A DNA stretch of 64,000 nucleotides from Gemmatimonadota bacterium (GTDB taxonomy: Bacteria; Latescibacterota; UBA2968; GCA-2709665). The translations under genes and the position numbers were made by a program. Location of the stretch: positions 158,031 through 222,030 of the forward strand of contig JAPPNU010000001.1 in the NCBI GenBank assembly GCA_028873695.1. Reading direction: 5' to 3'. The stretch's first letter is position 1. Each line of letters begins with the position of its first letter. Under the pieces are notes generated by a model. That model did no database searches and was not told the DNA's origin. It saw only the letters and a program-made list of their open reading frames with translations. This document shows, piece by piece, positions 34,266-43,366 of the stretch.

Positions 34266-35485
34266 CAACGCCTCCCCGGCATCTTCGTCACGTGGATCCG
34301 TCCGCCGATCCCGCCCAGGTCCGCCGGCATCTGTCCCGAAGGACGGTCCGCGCCGGGCCGGAAGTCCGGAACCCTGACAACCCTGGACCCTTCCTCGATC
34401 GAATCCACCGCCAGGACCGCCGGCGCCATCGAGTCCATCACCCTGTACACGTCGTACGTCAGCGCCTCGCCCTTCAGAATCGCGTCGCGAAAATACATAT
34501 GTACGTAGTAGTCGGCGTCGCCGTGGCCGCTTCCGCGCGCCTCCGGTGGCGCGTCGGTCCGCTGGTACTGCCAGTCGACCTCCATCCAGTCGTTCATCTG
34601 CGCGTCAGCCAGCCACAGTTTCGGCTTCTCCTTTCCGGACCGCCGCCACTCCACGCTTCCCTTCGTACCGATCATCTGCCACCAGTGATGGTCGCCGTGC
34701 GGCCTGGGTTGGTTGAATCCGTTCAGCATCCGGATCAGCGTGTCGTTCTCCGTCTTCATCAGCGCCACCTGAATATCCGCGTTGAGCATCTCCGGCGTCG
34801 TATAGCTGGGCGGCCTGGTGCTCATCGCCGTTACCTCGATCACGCGGTCGTCCAGGATCTTCAGCAGTATGCTCAGATCGTACGAAGCGGAGATGATGTA
34901 CGGCAGGTACTGCGGACTGGCGGGTTCGGCCTCAGGGTGGTCGCCAAGCGCCTCAACCGGGTAATTCTTGCCGGTATTGTAATCCTGGAACCACTGATGG
35001 GTGCCGTAGTAACCCAGGTACTGACCCTCCGCGTAGGTGATCTTTCCCAGCATCCCGTCGTCCACCAGCTTCTTCCAGCCGTCCACGAACCCCCAGAACC
35101 GCGTCTGCTCCGCCAGGCTGTAGACCAGCCCCGTCCGCTCCACGTTCGTGACGATACGCCAGCATTCCTCCATCGTATGGGCCCCGGGCACCTCGGCGTT
35201 GACGTGCTTGCCCGCCTCAAGCGCCTCGGCGGCCATGGTTCCCTGCTCCAGCTGCCTCACCACCAAGCCCACCGCGTCCATCCCATCGTACGCCAGAAAA
35301 TCGTAGTAGTTGCCGAATACCTTCACGTCGTCGCGATAGGCAATCTCCGCCAGCGCACGCTCCTGCAGCGGCTCGATCCAGTCGTAGATGGCCGTGATCC
35401 GGTAACCCGGGACTTTCTGCAACAGCCGGATCCAGTGCAGCCCGCGGTGGCCCAGTCCGGCAACGCCGATTCTGATCTCGTCCAT
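34265..35485 (-). CDS. Gfo/Idh/MocA-family oxidoreductase (copy 1 of the DUF6785 module)
   Basis: A 407-residue oxidoreductase: Rossmann motif IGVAGLGHRGLHWIRLL, GKHVNAEVPGAHTMEECW in place of the usual EKP, and a C-terminal FWKIYAEGQYLGYYGTHQ type barrel (GFVDGWKKLVDDGMLGKITYAEG). It is strongly similar over its whole length to the protein at 41072-42268. The usual catalytic Lys of EKP is replaced by Val-Pro, so activity may differ. The ATG at 35485 follows GGAGG; an ATG at 35563 is unsupported. It is translationally coupled to the FG-GAP gene. Confidence 0.92.
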   Translation of the reverse strand: MDEIRIGVAGLGHRGLHWIRLLQKVPGYRITAIYDWIEPLQERALAEIAYRDDVKVFGNYYDFLAYDGMDAVGLVVRQLEQGTMAAEALEAGKHVNAEVPGAHTMEECWRIVTNVERTGLVYSLAEQTRFWGFVDGWKKLVDDGMLGKITYAEGQYLGYYGTHQWFQDYNTGKNYPVEALGDHPEAEPASPQYLPYIISASYDLSILLKILDDRVIEVTAMSTRPPSYTTPEMLNADIQVALMKTENDTLIRMLNGFNQPRPHGDHHWWQMIGTKGSVEWRRSGKEKPKLWLADAQMNDWMEVDWQYQRTDAPPEARGSGHGDADYYVHMYFRDAILKGEALTYDVYRVMDSMAPAVLAVDSIEEGSRVVRVPDFRPGADRPSGQMPADLGGIGGRIHVTKMPGRR

Positions 35486-35696
35486 AGGATTCCTCCGTCG
35501 TTTTGAATTGACGCGGGGGCATCGCTGCGCAGAAGCTGGCGCTACGAATCGTGTAAATCCCAATATATGCTTTATGCTCCTTCAGGGAACGACAAAAGCG
35601 AAACTATCGGACGCTTCATTCATTGAACAGGTGACGAGGCGCCGAACTTTCTTTCGACGTCGTCGCCGTCCACTTTCAGGATCAAGGAGGATTTCG

Positions 35697-36614
35697 ATGA
35701 TCAGTCGCATCCACAGTTTATTTGCGCTGGCGCTCGCCGCGGGCCTGACGTGGGCTTGCAGCGGTGATCGTGTGGTAACGCCGGTAATGACGGATTCCGG
35801 CGAGTCGAACGCTCGACAATCGAACGGACAGACTGGAGGCCCGCTGAGTAAATCAGCCACGGATAACGACCTGCCGGATACCGCGGTTGCCGTAAACGAG
35901 GACGTCGCACGGGCCGTGGTGGTTGCGACAATAAGGATGGGTCAGGCGCCGCTCCCTGACGTCGACGTCGGGTTCTCGCGTTCCGTCTCGGGACGGGCGA
36001 TCAAAATGGAGTGGTGGGGCAAAACCGACGAGCGCGGTGAGGCCCGGGTGGAGATCCGCGCGGATAACGTGGGCGGTTACTACCACGCACGCGCGGAGCG
36101 GGACATGCAGACGGTCGGCGCCTGGTCGAGTATTCCTGTCAACGGCGGATATGTACTCAAGGTCGACCTCCCCGTCGGCGAAAAGGCAAGCGTGACCGCT
36201 TCCACGCCGGTTGACGACGATGGCCCTGCGGAACCGAAACAGCGGGGCGCCACGGTCATCAGCGACAATGCGACGGACAGGTGGGGCAAGGACGTTTTCG
36301 AGTTGAACGAGGCCGCGATAACGGGCGACACACTTGCCGTTAAGGTGTCTTACAGCGGCGGATGCAGGGACCACCAATTCACGCTGGTCGCATCGGGCGC
36401 CTTCATGGAGTCGGATCCGGTGCAGCTCAGCGTCGCTCTCGCCCACAATGCCAATAACGACCCGTGTGAGGCGTGGATCACCGAAGGCTATCTATTCGAA
36501 CTGGCGCCGATCAAAGCGCTGTACCAGGAGGCGTACCGGCAGGATTCAGGCATCATCGTTCTACAACTCAGAGATGCGCCGGCCGGCGCCCTCGTCTACG
36601 AATTCGCCCGATAG
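35697..36614 (+). CDS. Lipoprotein with carboxypeptidase-regulatory-like domain
   Basis: A 305-residue lipoprotein: lipobox LTWAC (cleavage before Cys20) after a short hydrophobic signal. The part at about 55-150 (VVATIRMGQAPLPDVDVGFS, KTDERGEARVEIRADNVGGYYHARAE) resembles an Ig-like/carboxypeptidase-regulatory fold. The C-terminal half contains VKVSYSGGCRDHQFTLVASGAF, a motif of small secreted proteins of unknown function. The ATG at 35697 is fixed by AAGGAGG at 35684-35690. It sits alone on the plus strand between two minus-strand clusters. Role unknown. Confidence 0.78.
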   Translation: MISRIHSLFALALAAGLTWACSGDRVVTPVMTDSGESNARQSNGQTGGPLSKSATDNDLPDTAVAVNEDVARAVVVATIRMGQAPLPDVDVGFSRSVSGRAIKMEWWGKTDERGEARVEIRADNVGGYYHARAERDMQTVGAWSSIPVNGGYVLKVDLPVGEKASVTASTPVDDDGPAEPKQRGATVISDNATDRWGKDVFELNEAAITGDTLAVKVSYSGGCRDHQFTLVASGAFMESDPVQLSVALAHNANNDPCEAWITEGYLFELAPIKALYQEAYRQDSGIIVLQLRDAPAGALVYEFAR

Positions 36615-36665
36615 GCGCATCGGGAGGCCGGCGCCCAACGATGGCGCGCCGTTCCGACAACCGCG

Positions 36666-37582
36666 TCAAACCGGATAGCGCTCGCAGCCCAGCGCCTGCG
36701 CAATCGCCCGGATATGAGACGGACCCGCGCCGCAGCACGCGCCGATGAAGTTGATGCCCTCGGCCTTCGCCTTCAATGCGTATTGGGCCACCTCGCTGCC
36801 CGATACGATCATCGACTCGCGAATCACCGAATTGTTGGGGCCGGCATTGCGATAGCCCTGCGGCTGATAGGCGATGGGGATATCCACCGCCTCCCGCATC
36901 GCCAGGACCCCCGGCCACATGGTCATCGAATCGCCTGAGCAGACCAGGCCGACGATATCCGCGCCCTCGTCCGCCAGGACCCTCGCGCACTCCGCCGGCG
37001 TGGCGCCGTCGTGCGTCCGGCTGCTCGAGCCCATCAGCACCATCGCGGGCACGTCGGTTTTCTTGCAGCGCGACAGCACAGCCGGGCTTCGTCCAGCCTG
37101 GCGAACGTCTCCGGTATGAGAAGCCCGGCGCCCGCGTCCACCATCCACGAAATGTGCTCGTCCCACTCCGCGCACGCCCGCTCGCGCGCCCTGGCATTGT
37201 CGGGCCGGTAGATGTACGGCCCCGTCCAGGATCCCGCGGCCGTCTGGTTCAGGCAGCCGGCGACCAGGGCTTCGCCGCCGGAAGCCTCGATGGCCAGCCG
37301 GATTGCCGTGCGGGAAATCTCCTCAAGGCGCGCACCCTCCCTGATCGGGCCGTCGTCCGGTTTGTAGCGGCGTTCGAGCTGCGACCGGCTGGTCCACCAG
37401 GTCTGCGCCTGGAGCACGTGGGATCCGGCCCGGAAGAAATCCTGGTGGATCTGGCGCAACGCGTCAGGATCTTCCAGGATCATCGCCGGCGTATCGTACC
37501 CCCGCCACCTGGCCTCGATGATCATTCCCCCGTCGCTCAGAACGACGCCTTCCTCCAGCATCTTCATTATGTCCATGCCCAT
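36666..37582 (-). pseudogene. Homocysteine S-methyltransferase-family gene, frameshifted
   Basis: The 5' part (37582 to about 37082) encodes a family N-terminus (MLEEGVVLSDGG, QAQTWWTSRSQLERRY, ETFARLDEARL). Near 37082 one base is missing; in the other frame the protein continues VLSRCKKTDVPAMVLMGSSS to the end. The paralogue at 37664 is continuous at this point (DEARLALACCRKSALPVVV). The C-terminal part keeps zinc ligands: LVCSGD and GACCGAG. The reading is consistent with a single-base deletion, either real or a sequencing/assembly error. Intact relatives transfer a methyl group from S-methylmethionine-type donors to homocysteine. Confidence 0.78.
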
Positions 37583-37663
37583 CCTGGCCCTCCTGTACTC
37601 GAATCATCCCCAGGTTTCAACATATGGCCCAACGCCGCCGTGCGGCAGTCTCCTCGTCGCACA

Positions 37664-38590
37664 TCACCGCGGGCGGAGCTCGATGTGTTTCCGTTCGCAG
37701 TCCAGCGCCTGCGCAATCGATCGAAGGAGCCGGACCACCACCCCGTCCGATCCGCCCAGGAACCGGATGTCGTGCGCGACCGCCTTCAATGCGTACTGCC
37801 CCATTTCCATCCCGTAGACGTGCATGGCTTCCCGCATGGTCTTCCAGTGCGCCCTGCACGTGCGATACCCATTCGGCAGAAACGCGATGGGCGCGTCCAC
37901 CGCGTCCCGCATTTCAAGCACCACGGGCCACAGGTCCTCCGGTTCCCGCATGCCGGCCCCGCCCACGACGTCCGCGCCGTCGCCTTCCAGGACGCGCGCG
38001 CATTCGGCCGGCGCGACGCCGTCCGCCGTGACTTCATTCTCGCGAAGCGCGGGTTTGTTCAATCTTCCCTCCGGCAATGCGACGTCCACCGATACCACAA
38101 CCGGCAACGCGCTTTTCCTGCAGCATGCCAGCGCCAGGCGCGCCTCGTCGAGCCGGTCGAATGAATCGCAGACGAGCAGGTCCGCGCCGGCATCTGCCAG
38201 GACTCCGACCTGTTCATCCCACTCCGTCCGGGCGCGGTCAGCGCATCCCGCGTCATCCGCCTGAAAGGCTCCCGTTGGCGCCAGCGTCCCCGCCACGAGC
38301 GCCTCCCCGCCGGCCGCGCCCTTCGCCAGCGCCACGGCCCTCCGGTTCAATGCGTCGACCCCGTCCCCGTTTCTCCGTTCTCCAAGCCCGGTTCGCGTAC
38401 ACCGGCCCGTAAGGGTCCGGATCACGCCGGCGCCGGCGCGGAAGAAGTCCTGGTGGACCAGCCGCACCGCGTCCGGAAAGTCCTCCAGCACGAGCGGCGC
38501 TCGATATCCCCGAAGCCTCATCTCCTCCACGTTTCCCCCATCGGCCAGCACGAAGCCGCTTTCAAGCGTCTTCAGTATGGACTCTGGCAT
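37664..38590 (-). CDS. Homocysteine S-methyltransferase-like protein lacking zinc cysteines
   Basis: A 308-residue paralogue of the neighbouring frameshifted gene. It keeps the barrel layout (LESGFVLADGG, LVCDSFDRLDEARLALACCRK) but where the zinc cysteines should be it has VVGGAGMREPEDLW in place of LVCSGDSM and GGSDGVVVR in place of GACCGAG. All three ligands are therefore changed. It may have a new role, such as a regulatory or binding function, or be inactive. GGAGAGGAG upstream supports the ATG at 38590. It is 81 nt upstream of the frameshifted copy on the same strand. Confidence 0.82.
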   Translation of the reverse strand: MPESILKTLESGFVLADGGNVEEMRLRGYRAPLVLEDFPDAVRLVHQDFFRAGAGVIRTLTGRCTRTGLGERRNGDGVDALNRRAVALAKGAAGGEALVAGTLAPTGAFQADDAGCADRARTEWDEQVGVLADAGADLLVCDSFDRLDEARLALACCRKSALPVVVSVDVALPEGRLNKPALRENEVTADGVAPAECARVLEGDGADVVGGAGMREPEDLWPVVLEMRDAVDAPIAFLPNGYRTCRAHWKTMREAMHVYGMEMGQYALKAVAHDIRFLGGSDGVVVRLLRSIAQALDCERKHIELRPR

Positions 38591-39052
38591 AAAACGACTC
38601 CTCTCCTGATATCATCTCACAACAATCTACACAGATGGGCAATCTGCAGTTCCGAAAAGCGGTGAGAGGGCATCCTGCCCTCGGTACGCCGTCGTTGCAA
38701 TTGTAGGGGCAACCCTTGTGGTTGCCCGGCTTGTCGCTGTCCCGGTTTTCTTTGTGTCCTTTCGTGCCGTCGTGTCTTTGTGTGAGGCGATTCTTTCGTG
38801 CAGAACGGCGCGCGACCGGCCGGTCGCCCCTACAAATTCCCACGCAGGCGTGGTTATCGCCGGTTGATCCTGCTAATCCGTATCGCTGACGGCTAATCGC
38901 TGGTTTTTCTCCCTCTCGCCCGCGGGAAAGAGGGCCGGGGAGAGAGGTCTGGGCGGTGGGGAGCGGCGGATCTTGATCTTGCTCTTCGTTTTTAGCTGAC
39001 AGCTGACGGCTGACCGCTGACAGCTTGTTGACGGGTCGGGCGGAGAGGTCCA
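38591..39052. repeat. Intergenic stretch of stacked dispersed repeats
   Basis: This 462-nt gap has no gene. It holds the GAGGGCATCCTGCCCTCG palindrome (38666-38683), a 27-nt repeat (38701-38727), the palindrome GCGACCGGCCGGTCGC (38812-38827) followed by CCCTACAAATT, a TTTCTTTGTGTCCTTTCGTG segment, and four tandem 7-mers of type NGCTGAC at 38994-39021. Each recurs, exactly or in variant form, elsewhere in the window. Confidence 0.7.
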
Positions 39053-41056
39053 TCAATGCCAACTGTGTACCCTGTGTCCCGATTGCGGGAACCAGATTGC
39101 GTCCACGACCGTGCCCGCGATCACTGCAATGATATATGCCGTCAGGATTCCGATGAAGAAGGGCAGCGATCGCCGGTAAAATGCCGTGCCTCCGATCCTG
39201 AGCATGAGGAATCTGATCAGCCACGCGACCAGAAGCGTCAGGCTTTCCAACCTGGCGAATATCGTACCTGAGAGCGCGAACCCTACGGGGTGCAGCCGCC
39301 ACCTGGGCAGCCGGTAGCGCACGAGGTTCAGGGCCGTCATGATAACGACTCCCGCGAGGAACAGCCAGTATTCCACAGCCAGGATCGGCCGGGGGTTGCG
39401 CAGCGCGTCCACTGCAAGGCCGTAATTCCATTCGCCTTCGTGTAGAATCAGCCAGTTCGGTTGAAAGTTGTATCCGCCCATGGTGTAGGCCAGCCAGATC
39501 GTATGGAGCGTCGATACCACCGTACCCACCATGAACGCCCCGAAGATTCCCCAGAAAAAGCGCCTTTTGCCCTCGGGCAAAAAGTCGCCAAGGCGGTTCA
39601 CCTGCGCGATCATCGGCAGCGCGAAACTCCTCGGGTGGTTGACCGTGAACGGCAGCAGGCTGGAGGCGGCGTTCGTCGACGGCTTCAGGCTGTGCGCCCC
39701 GCCCAGCGCAAACAGCGCGTAGTCCCAGGCCACCGCGGGAGGATCGACGTACACCAGCCCCGAGTCGGCGACCACCTTTGCCACGCCCACGTACGCGATG
39801 AACATGGCCGGCGTCAAAACCAGAATCATTCCCGGCTCGACGCCGATCCGCGCGAGCCATGCCACAATGTAAACGTTACAGACGACCAGCCCGATAACGG
39901 CCGTACGATAGGATATCCATTCCCCGCTGTCATCCAGGGCGGAATCTCCCGGGCGGAACGCCTTCCCGAAGACCTCGCGCAGGTGCCCCCTCGAGATCCA
40001 GAGCCACCAGATCACCAGCGCCGCGAACGCGCCCGCCGTCTGGAATTTGTAGCTCGTGAGGTTGTACGGGCCGGAACCGTAGTGCGGTGACGTCGCCACC
40101 ACGCCGAGTCGATTCAGAAGGCCGGCTTCAATCATATAGAGGACGTCGAAGAACCAGATGCTGAAGAGTACTTCCAGGTTGGCAAAATAGGAAAAACAGA
40201 TGACGAAGACGCTCAGGTAGACGCAGAACGGGGGATACTGTTTGGGCAGAAGATCCCACACATAGTTCATGCGTGTGTTCATCACCCTCGGAAACGTGGG
40301 ATAGAACCAGTGCACCATATTCAGCCAGAAAACCCCCGACGTGAGTCCGAACCCCGCCCAGAACGCTTTTCCCCTCATGAATTCCGGGAGGACGCGCGCC
40401 CCGGTCCCGCTCCGGTTCGCCATCTCCAAAACCGGCGTCAGCGCGGGGTAGACCAGTTTTTCGTGGTCCGACCACTGGCGATGCAGAATCACCGACACGC
40501 AGACACAGGCGAACCCCAGGACGGCGATGAAAACGAACCACCAGAGCAACGGCCCCCACCAGTCGTGCCAGGGAATGGACATCCCGTTCGGGAGCCCTTC
40601 AAAGAACATGGTGATGGACCGCTGTTCATCCGTTGAGATCAGCCAGCCGGGAAGATGCGGGTGCAGAAATTCCGACCACCGGTTTTCGGGCGTGGCAAAG
40701 TAGTAGGGAGCCACCATCTGGCTCACAAGATACCCGCTGACACCGTAGGTGGGGCCCATGGCGCTGATCAGGGCCATGCCGAAAATCGTGATCCATTCCG
40801 CGGGCGCCAGCACGAACCGGCGGCCGAACCCCCGGGCAAGCGCGGCGCAGATCAGGATGGACGCCAGAAAGAGAAGAAGGCCGCCCATCGGGATCAGGCT
40901 GATGGCCATGTACGATCCGTGCTGGACGTAACGCATCGTATTGGCCAGCAGATTGACGGCAACGGACAGCCCGAGCCCGAAAACGACGGCGCGCTTCGTT
41001 ACGCCCCGTCGCACGGGGTGCTGTTGCCGCGCTTCCGCCGTGCCGGCGATGGCCAT
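39053..41056 (-). CDS. DUF6785/DUF6784-like polytopic membrane protein (copy 2)
   Basis: A 667-residue paralogue of the protein at 30742-32721 with the same layout of about a dozen membrane segments. Shared blocks include GPTYGVSGYLVSQMVAPYYF, ATPENRWSEFLHPHLPGWL, VFVICFSYFANLEVLFSIWFF and ADSGLVYVDPP. It starts 15 nt after the stop of the Gfo/Idh/MocA gene at 41072, closer than in copy 1. Uncharacterised; a transporter-like role is inferred from topology and the neighbouring sugar-type enzyme. Confidence 0.8.
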   Translation of the reverse strand: MAIAGTAEARQQHPVRRGVTKRAVVFGLGLSVAVNLLANTMRYVQHGSYMAISLIPMGGLLLFLASILICAALARGFGRRFVLAPAEWITIFGMALISAMGPTYGVSGYLVSQMVAPYYFATPENRWSEFLHPHLPGWLISTDEQRSITMFFEGLPNGMSIPWHDWWGPLLWWFVFIAVLGFACVCVSVILHRQWSDHEKLVYPALTPVLEMANRSGTGARVLPEFMRGKAFWAGFGLTSGVFWLNMVHWFYPTFPRVMNTRMNYVWDLLPKQYPPFCVYLSVFVICFSYFANLEVLFSIWFFDVLYMIEAGLLNRLGVVATSPHYGSGPYNLTSYKFQTAGAFAALVIWWLWISRGHLREVFGKAFRPGDSALDDSGEWISYRTAVIGLVVCNVYIVAWLARIGVEPGMILVLTPAMFIAYVGVAKVVADSGLVYVDPPAVAWDYALFALGGAHSLKPSTNAASSLLPFTVNHPRSFALPMIAQVNRLGDFLPEGKRRFFWGIFGAFMVGTVVSTLHTIWLAYTMGGYNFQPNWLILHEGEWNYGLAVDALRNPRPILAVEYWLFLAGVVIMTALNLVRYRLPRWRLHPVGFALSGTIFARLESLTLLVAWLIRFLMLRIGGTAFYRRSLPFFIGILTAYIIAVIAGTVVDAIWFPQSGHRVHSWH

Positions 41057-41071
41057 GGGTCCCCCGTCCGT

Positions 41072-42268
41072 TTACGCGTACCGCAACCCCACGCCGCCCG
41101 TGTCCGCCGGAAGTTCGCCTGCCGTCCGGTCCCGGTTCGGGCGAAAATCGGGAACCCGCATCAACCGGCTCCCCTCCTCGATCGAGTCAATTGCCCGAAC
41201 CGCCGCGGCAACCGTATCCATGGCCCTGTACACGCCGAATTCCAGGGGCTTCCCCTTGATGACCGCGTCGCGAAAGTGCATGTGCACGTAGGAATCCGCG
41301 TCGCCGTGGCCGCTTCCACGCGCCTCTGGCGGCGCGTCGGTCCGTTCGAAGCCCCAATCCACCTCCGCCCAGTCGTTCATCTGCGCGTCCGCGAACCAGA
41401 CTTTCGGCATCTCGCGGCGCGACCGCCGCCACTCCAGGCTGCCCTTTGTGCCGATCATCTGCCACCAGTGGTGGTCTCCGTGCGGTCGGGGCTGCGTGTG
41501 GCCGTCCAGCATGCGAATCAATGTGTCTTTTTCGGTCTTCATCAGCGCCGCCTGTATATCCGGCTTTCGGATCTGAGGATGCGCATAGCTCGGCTTCTTC
41601 GTACTCATCGCCGTGACTTCCGTCACCCGGTCGTCCAGGATTTTCAGCAGGATGCTCAGATCGTAGGAGGAAGCAATAATCGGCGGGGTTTCGTGGGGAA
41701 ACGTGGGTCTGGCCTCGGGATGGTCGGGCAACTCCTCTATTGAATATTGTCTTCCGGTGCTGTAGTCCTGAAAATACTGGTGCGTACCGTAATACCCCAC
41801 GTATTGGCCTTCGGCATAGGTGATCCTGCCCAGGCGCCCATCGTCCACAAGGCGTTTCCATCCGTCCACGAACCCCCAGAACCGCGTCTGCTCCGCCAGG
41901 CTGTAGACCAGCCCGGTCCGCTCCACGTTCGTAACGATGCGCCAGCACTCCTCCATCCGGTACGCGCCCGGAACCTCGCTGTTCACGTGCTTGCCCGCTT
42001 CCAGGGCCTCCGCCGCCATCCGCCCGACCTCACGCTGTCGCACCACAAGGCCCACCGCGTCCATCCGGTCGTATGCGAGGAAATCCTCCCAGTCGATGAA
42101 CGTCGCCACTTCATTTCGATAGGAAATACCGGCAAGGGCCCGTTCGTGAAGCGGTTCGATCCAATCGTAGACCGCCGCGATACGGTAGCCGGGAATTCTC
42201 TGAAGCAGCCGGATCCAGTGCAGGCCGCGATTGCCGAGTCCCGCGATCCCAATACGAATATCGTCCAT
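41072..42268 (-). CDS. Gfo/Idh/MocA-family oxidoreductase (copy 2 of the DUF6785 module)
   Basis: A 399-residue oxidoreductase closely similar to the 34265 copy: IGIAGLGNRGLHWIRLL, GKHVNSEVPGAYRMEECW, GFVDGWKRLVDDGRLGRI TYAEGQYVGYYGTHQYFQDY. The same Val-Pro replaces the usual EKP lysine region, so the change is shared by both copies. The ATG at 42268 follows GGAGGGG; longer starts upstream add unrelated residues. It heads a minus-strand set running through the DUF6785 gene and the methyltransferase-like genes. Confidence 0.92.
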   Translation of the reverse strand: MDDIRIGIAGLGNRGLHWIRLLQRIPGYRIAAVYDWIEPLHERALAGISYRNEVATFIDWEDFLAYDRMDAVGLVVRQREVGRMAAEALEAGKHVNSEVPGAYRMEECWRIVTNVERTGLVYSLAEQTRFWGFVDGWKRLVDDGRLGRITYAEGQYVGYYGTHQYFQDYSTGRQYSIEELPDHPEARPTFPHETPPIIASSYDLSILLKILDDRVTEVTAMSTKKPSYAHPQIRKPDIQAALMKTEKDTLIRMLDGHTQPRPHGDHHWWQMIGTKGSLEWRRSRREMPKVWFADAQMNDWAEVDWGFERTDAPPEARGSGHGDADSYVHMHFRDAVIKGKPLEFGVYRAMDTVAAAVRAIDSIEEGSRLMRVPDFRPNRDRTAGELPADTGGVGLRYA

Positions 42269-42300
42269 TTCCACCCCTCCGTGTCCGAACCGCGACACCT

Positions 42301-42518
42301 GACCACAATTCAAAAAAAACAACCGATAATTTACCACAAAAAGCACAAAGGCACAAAAGGTGACGGTGTAAAAACGAGGCATCGAGGTCGTATGAATGGA
42401 TGAAATTCGCCTTCACGTCCAGTGACCTCAAGTGTCCGGGACCCTTGATGTCAATTCGCTTGTGTTCTTCTGCGTATACTCGACATACAGGTCCCCGAAA
42501 AATCGCGGATCAAGGCTA
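42301..42518. repeat. Dispersed intergenic repeat, copy A
   Basis: About 215 nt similar, in the same orientation, to 62046-62255. Matching blocks include TTTACCACAAAA, GCACAAAAGGTGA, CCTTCACGTCCAG, GACCTCAAGT, CCGGGACC, TGTTCTTCTG and GCGGATCAAGGCT. It fills the gap between the 5' end of the 41072 oxidoreductase gene and the 3' end of the TonB gene. Coding capacity is not evident. Confidence 0.7.
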
Positions 42519-43226
42519 ATCCAGCTGAAAACGAACGTAGATGAACATCCGCACTTCAACGGCCTCCCGGTTCTGGTACCCGGGAAGATATCGGAAACGC
42601 GACAGGGCGTCGAGAGAAGCTTCGTGAAACACCTCGTGCCCTTTGAGGACCACGCTGTCCTTGACCCGGCCGTCCTTTCCCACGGTGAACTCCATCAGGA
42701 CCACACCCTCCAGTCCAGCCCGCCGCGCCTCTTCCGGGTACGCCGGCTCCACCTGTTCGAGGAGCCTGGGCTTCCGTTCCACGAGGCGGGCGGGGAGGAC
42801 AACTTCCCCAACCACTTCCTCGTCCCCGTAGGGGGCCGCGGTTTGAGAGTCCGGGGGCGCAGAGAGGCGTATGGACACCGCGTCGAAGTCGAGTTCGGCG
42901 GAGGCGGCGACCGTCAACTCCTCGGGAAGCAGATCGCGGCTGTCCGTTTCGAGAGGGACCGTCGGCCGTACGAGAACCGGAAGCCGCATGCCCTGCCGGG
43001 TCTCCGGCACGTCAGTTGCTTGAATGAGAATCGGATGTCTTGCGGGGGTTGGTGTGGGGAGCCTGAAGGCCGGGAATGTAAACGCTACGGCCGCGTGCAG
43101 GGCGAGCGAAATTCCGACGCACAGGGGGAAGACCTTCCGGTACTGCGCCTTCAAATCCGCTTCGGGGCGCCTGGTACGGACAATCTTTCCGGTAATCCAG
43201 GGTCTGGGAGGCAGCTGTTGTGGCAT
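42516..43226 (-). CDS. TonB-family energy-transducing protein
   Basis: A 237-residue TonB-type protein: a short cytoplasmic N-terminus, a membrane helix at about 32-54 (VFPLCVGISLALHAAVAF), a periplasmic linker and a C-terminal TonB domain at about 155-237 (VEPAYPEEARRAGLEGVVLMEF, SLDALSRFRYLPGY). TonB couples the inner-membrane proton gradient to outer-membrane receptors. GGAG with 6-nt spacing supports the ATG at 43226; a longer ORF start is not credible. It closes the minus-strand envelope cluster that includes a TonB-dependent receptor. Confidence 0.92.
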   Translation of the reverse strand: MPQQLPPRPWITGKIVRTRRPEADLKAQYRKVFPLCVGISLALHAAVAFTFPAFRLPTPTPARHPILIQATDVPETRQGMRLPVLVRPTVPLETDSRDLLPEELTVAASAELDFDAVSIRLSAPPDSQTAAPYGDEEVVGEVVLPARLVERKPRLLEQVEPAYPEEARRAGLEGVVLMEFTVGKDGRVKDSVVLKGHEVFHEASLDALSRFRYLPGYQNREAVEVRMFIYVRFQLD

Positions 43227-43366
43227 TGTACACTCCACGCTGCCTGCACGGCCGGCGTACACGAGTTCGACATGCGTCTGCTGTCCGCTCCGCGGCGGCC
43301 ATCCGTCAACCACAGGCGACGGCCGGGACAGATCCGGCTGAGGCGGCATCGGGCGGGCGTCAGTTG

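Noticed and set aside
38666..39021. Possible CRISPR array from clustered short repeats
   Set aside because: The repeats are of different families, are not evenly spaced, lack unique spacers of constant length and have no cas genes nearby.
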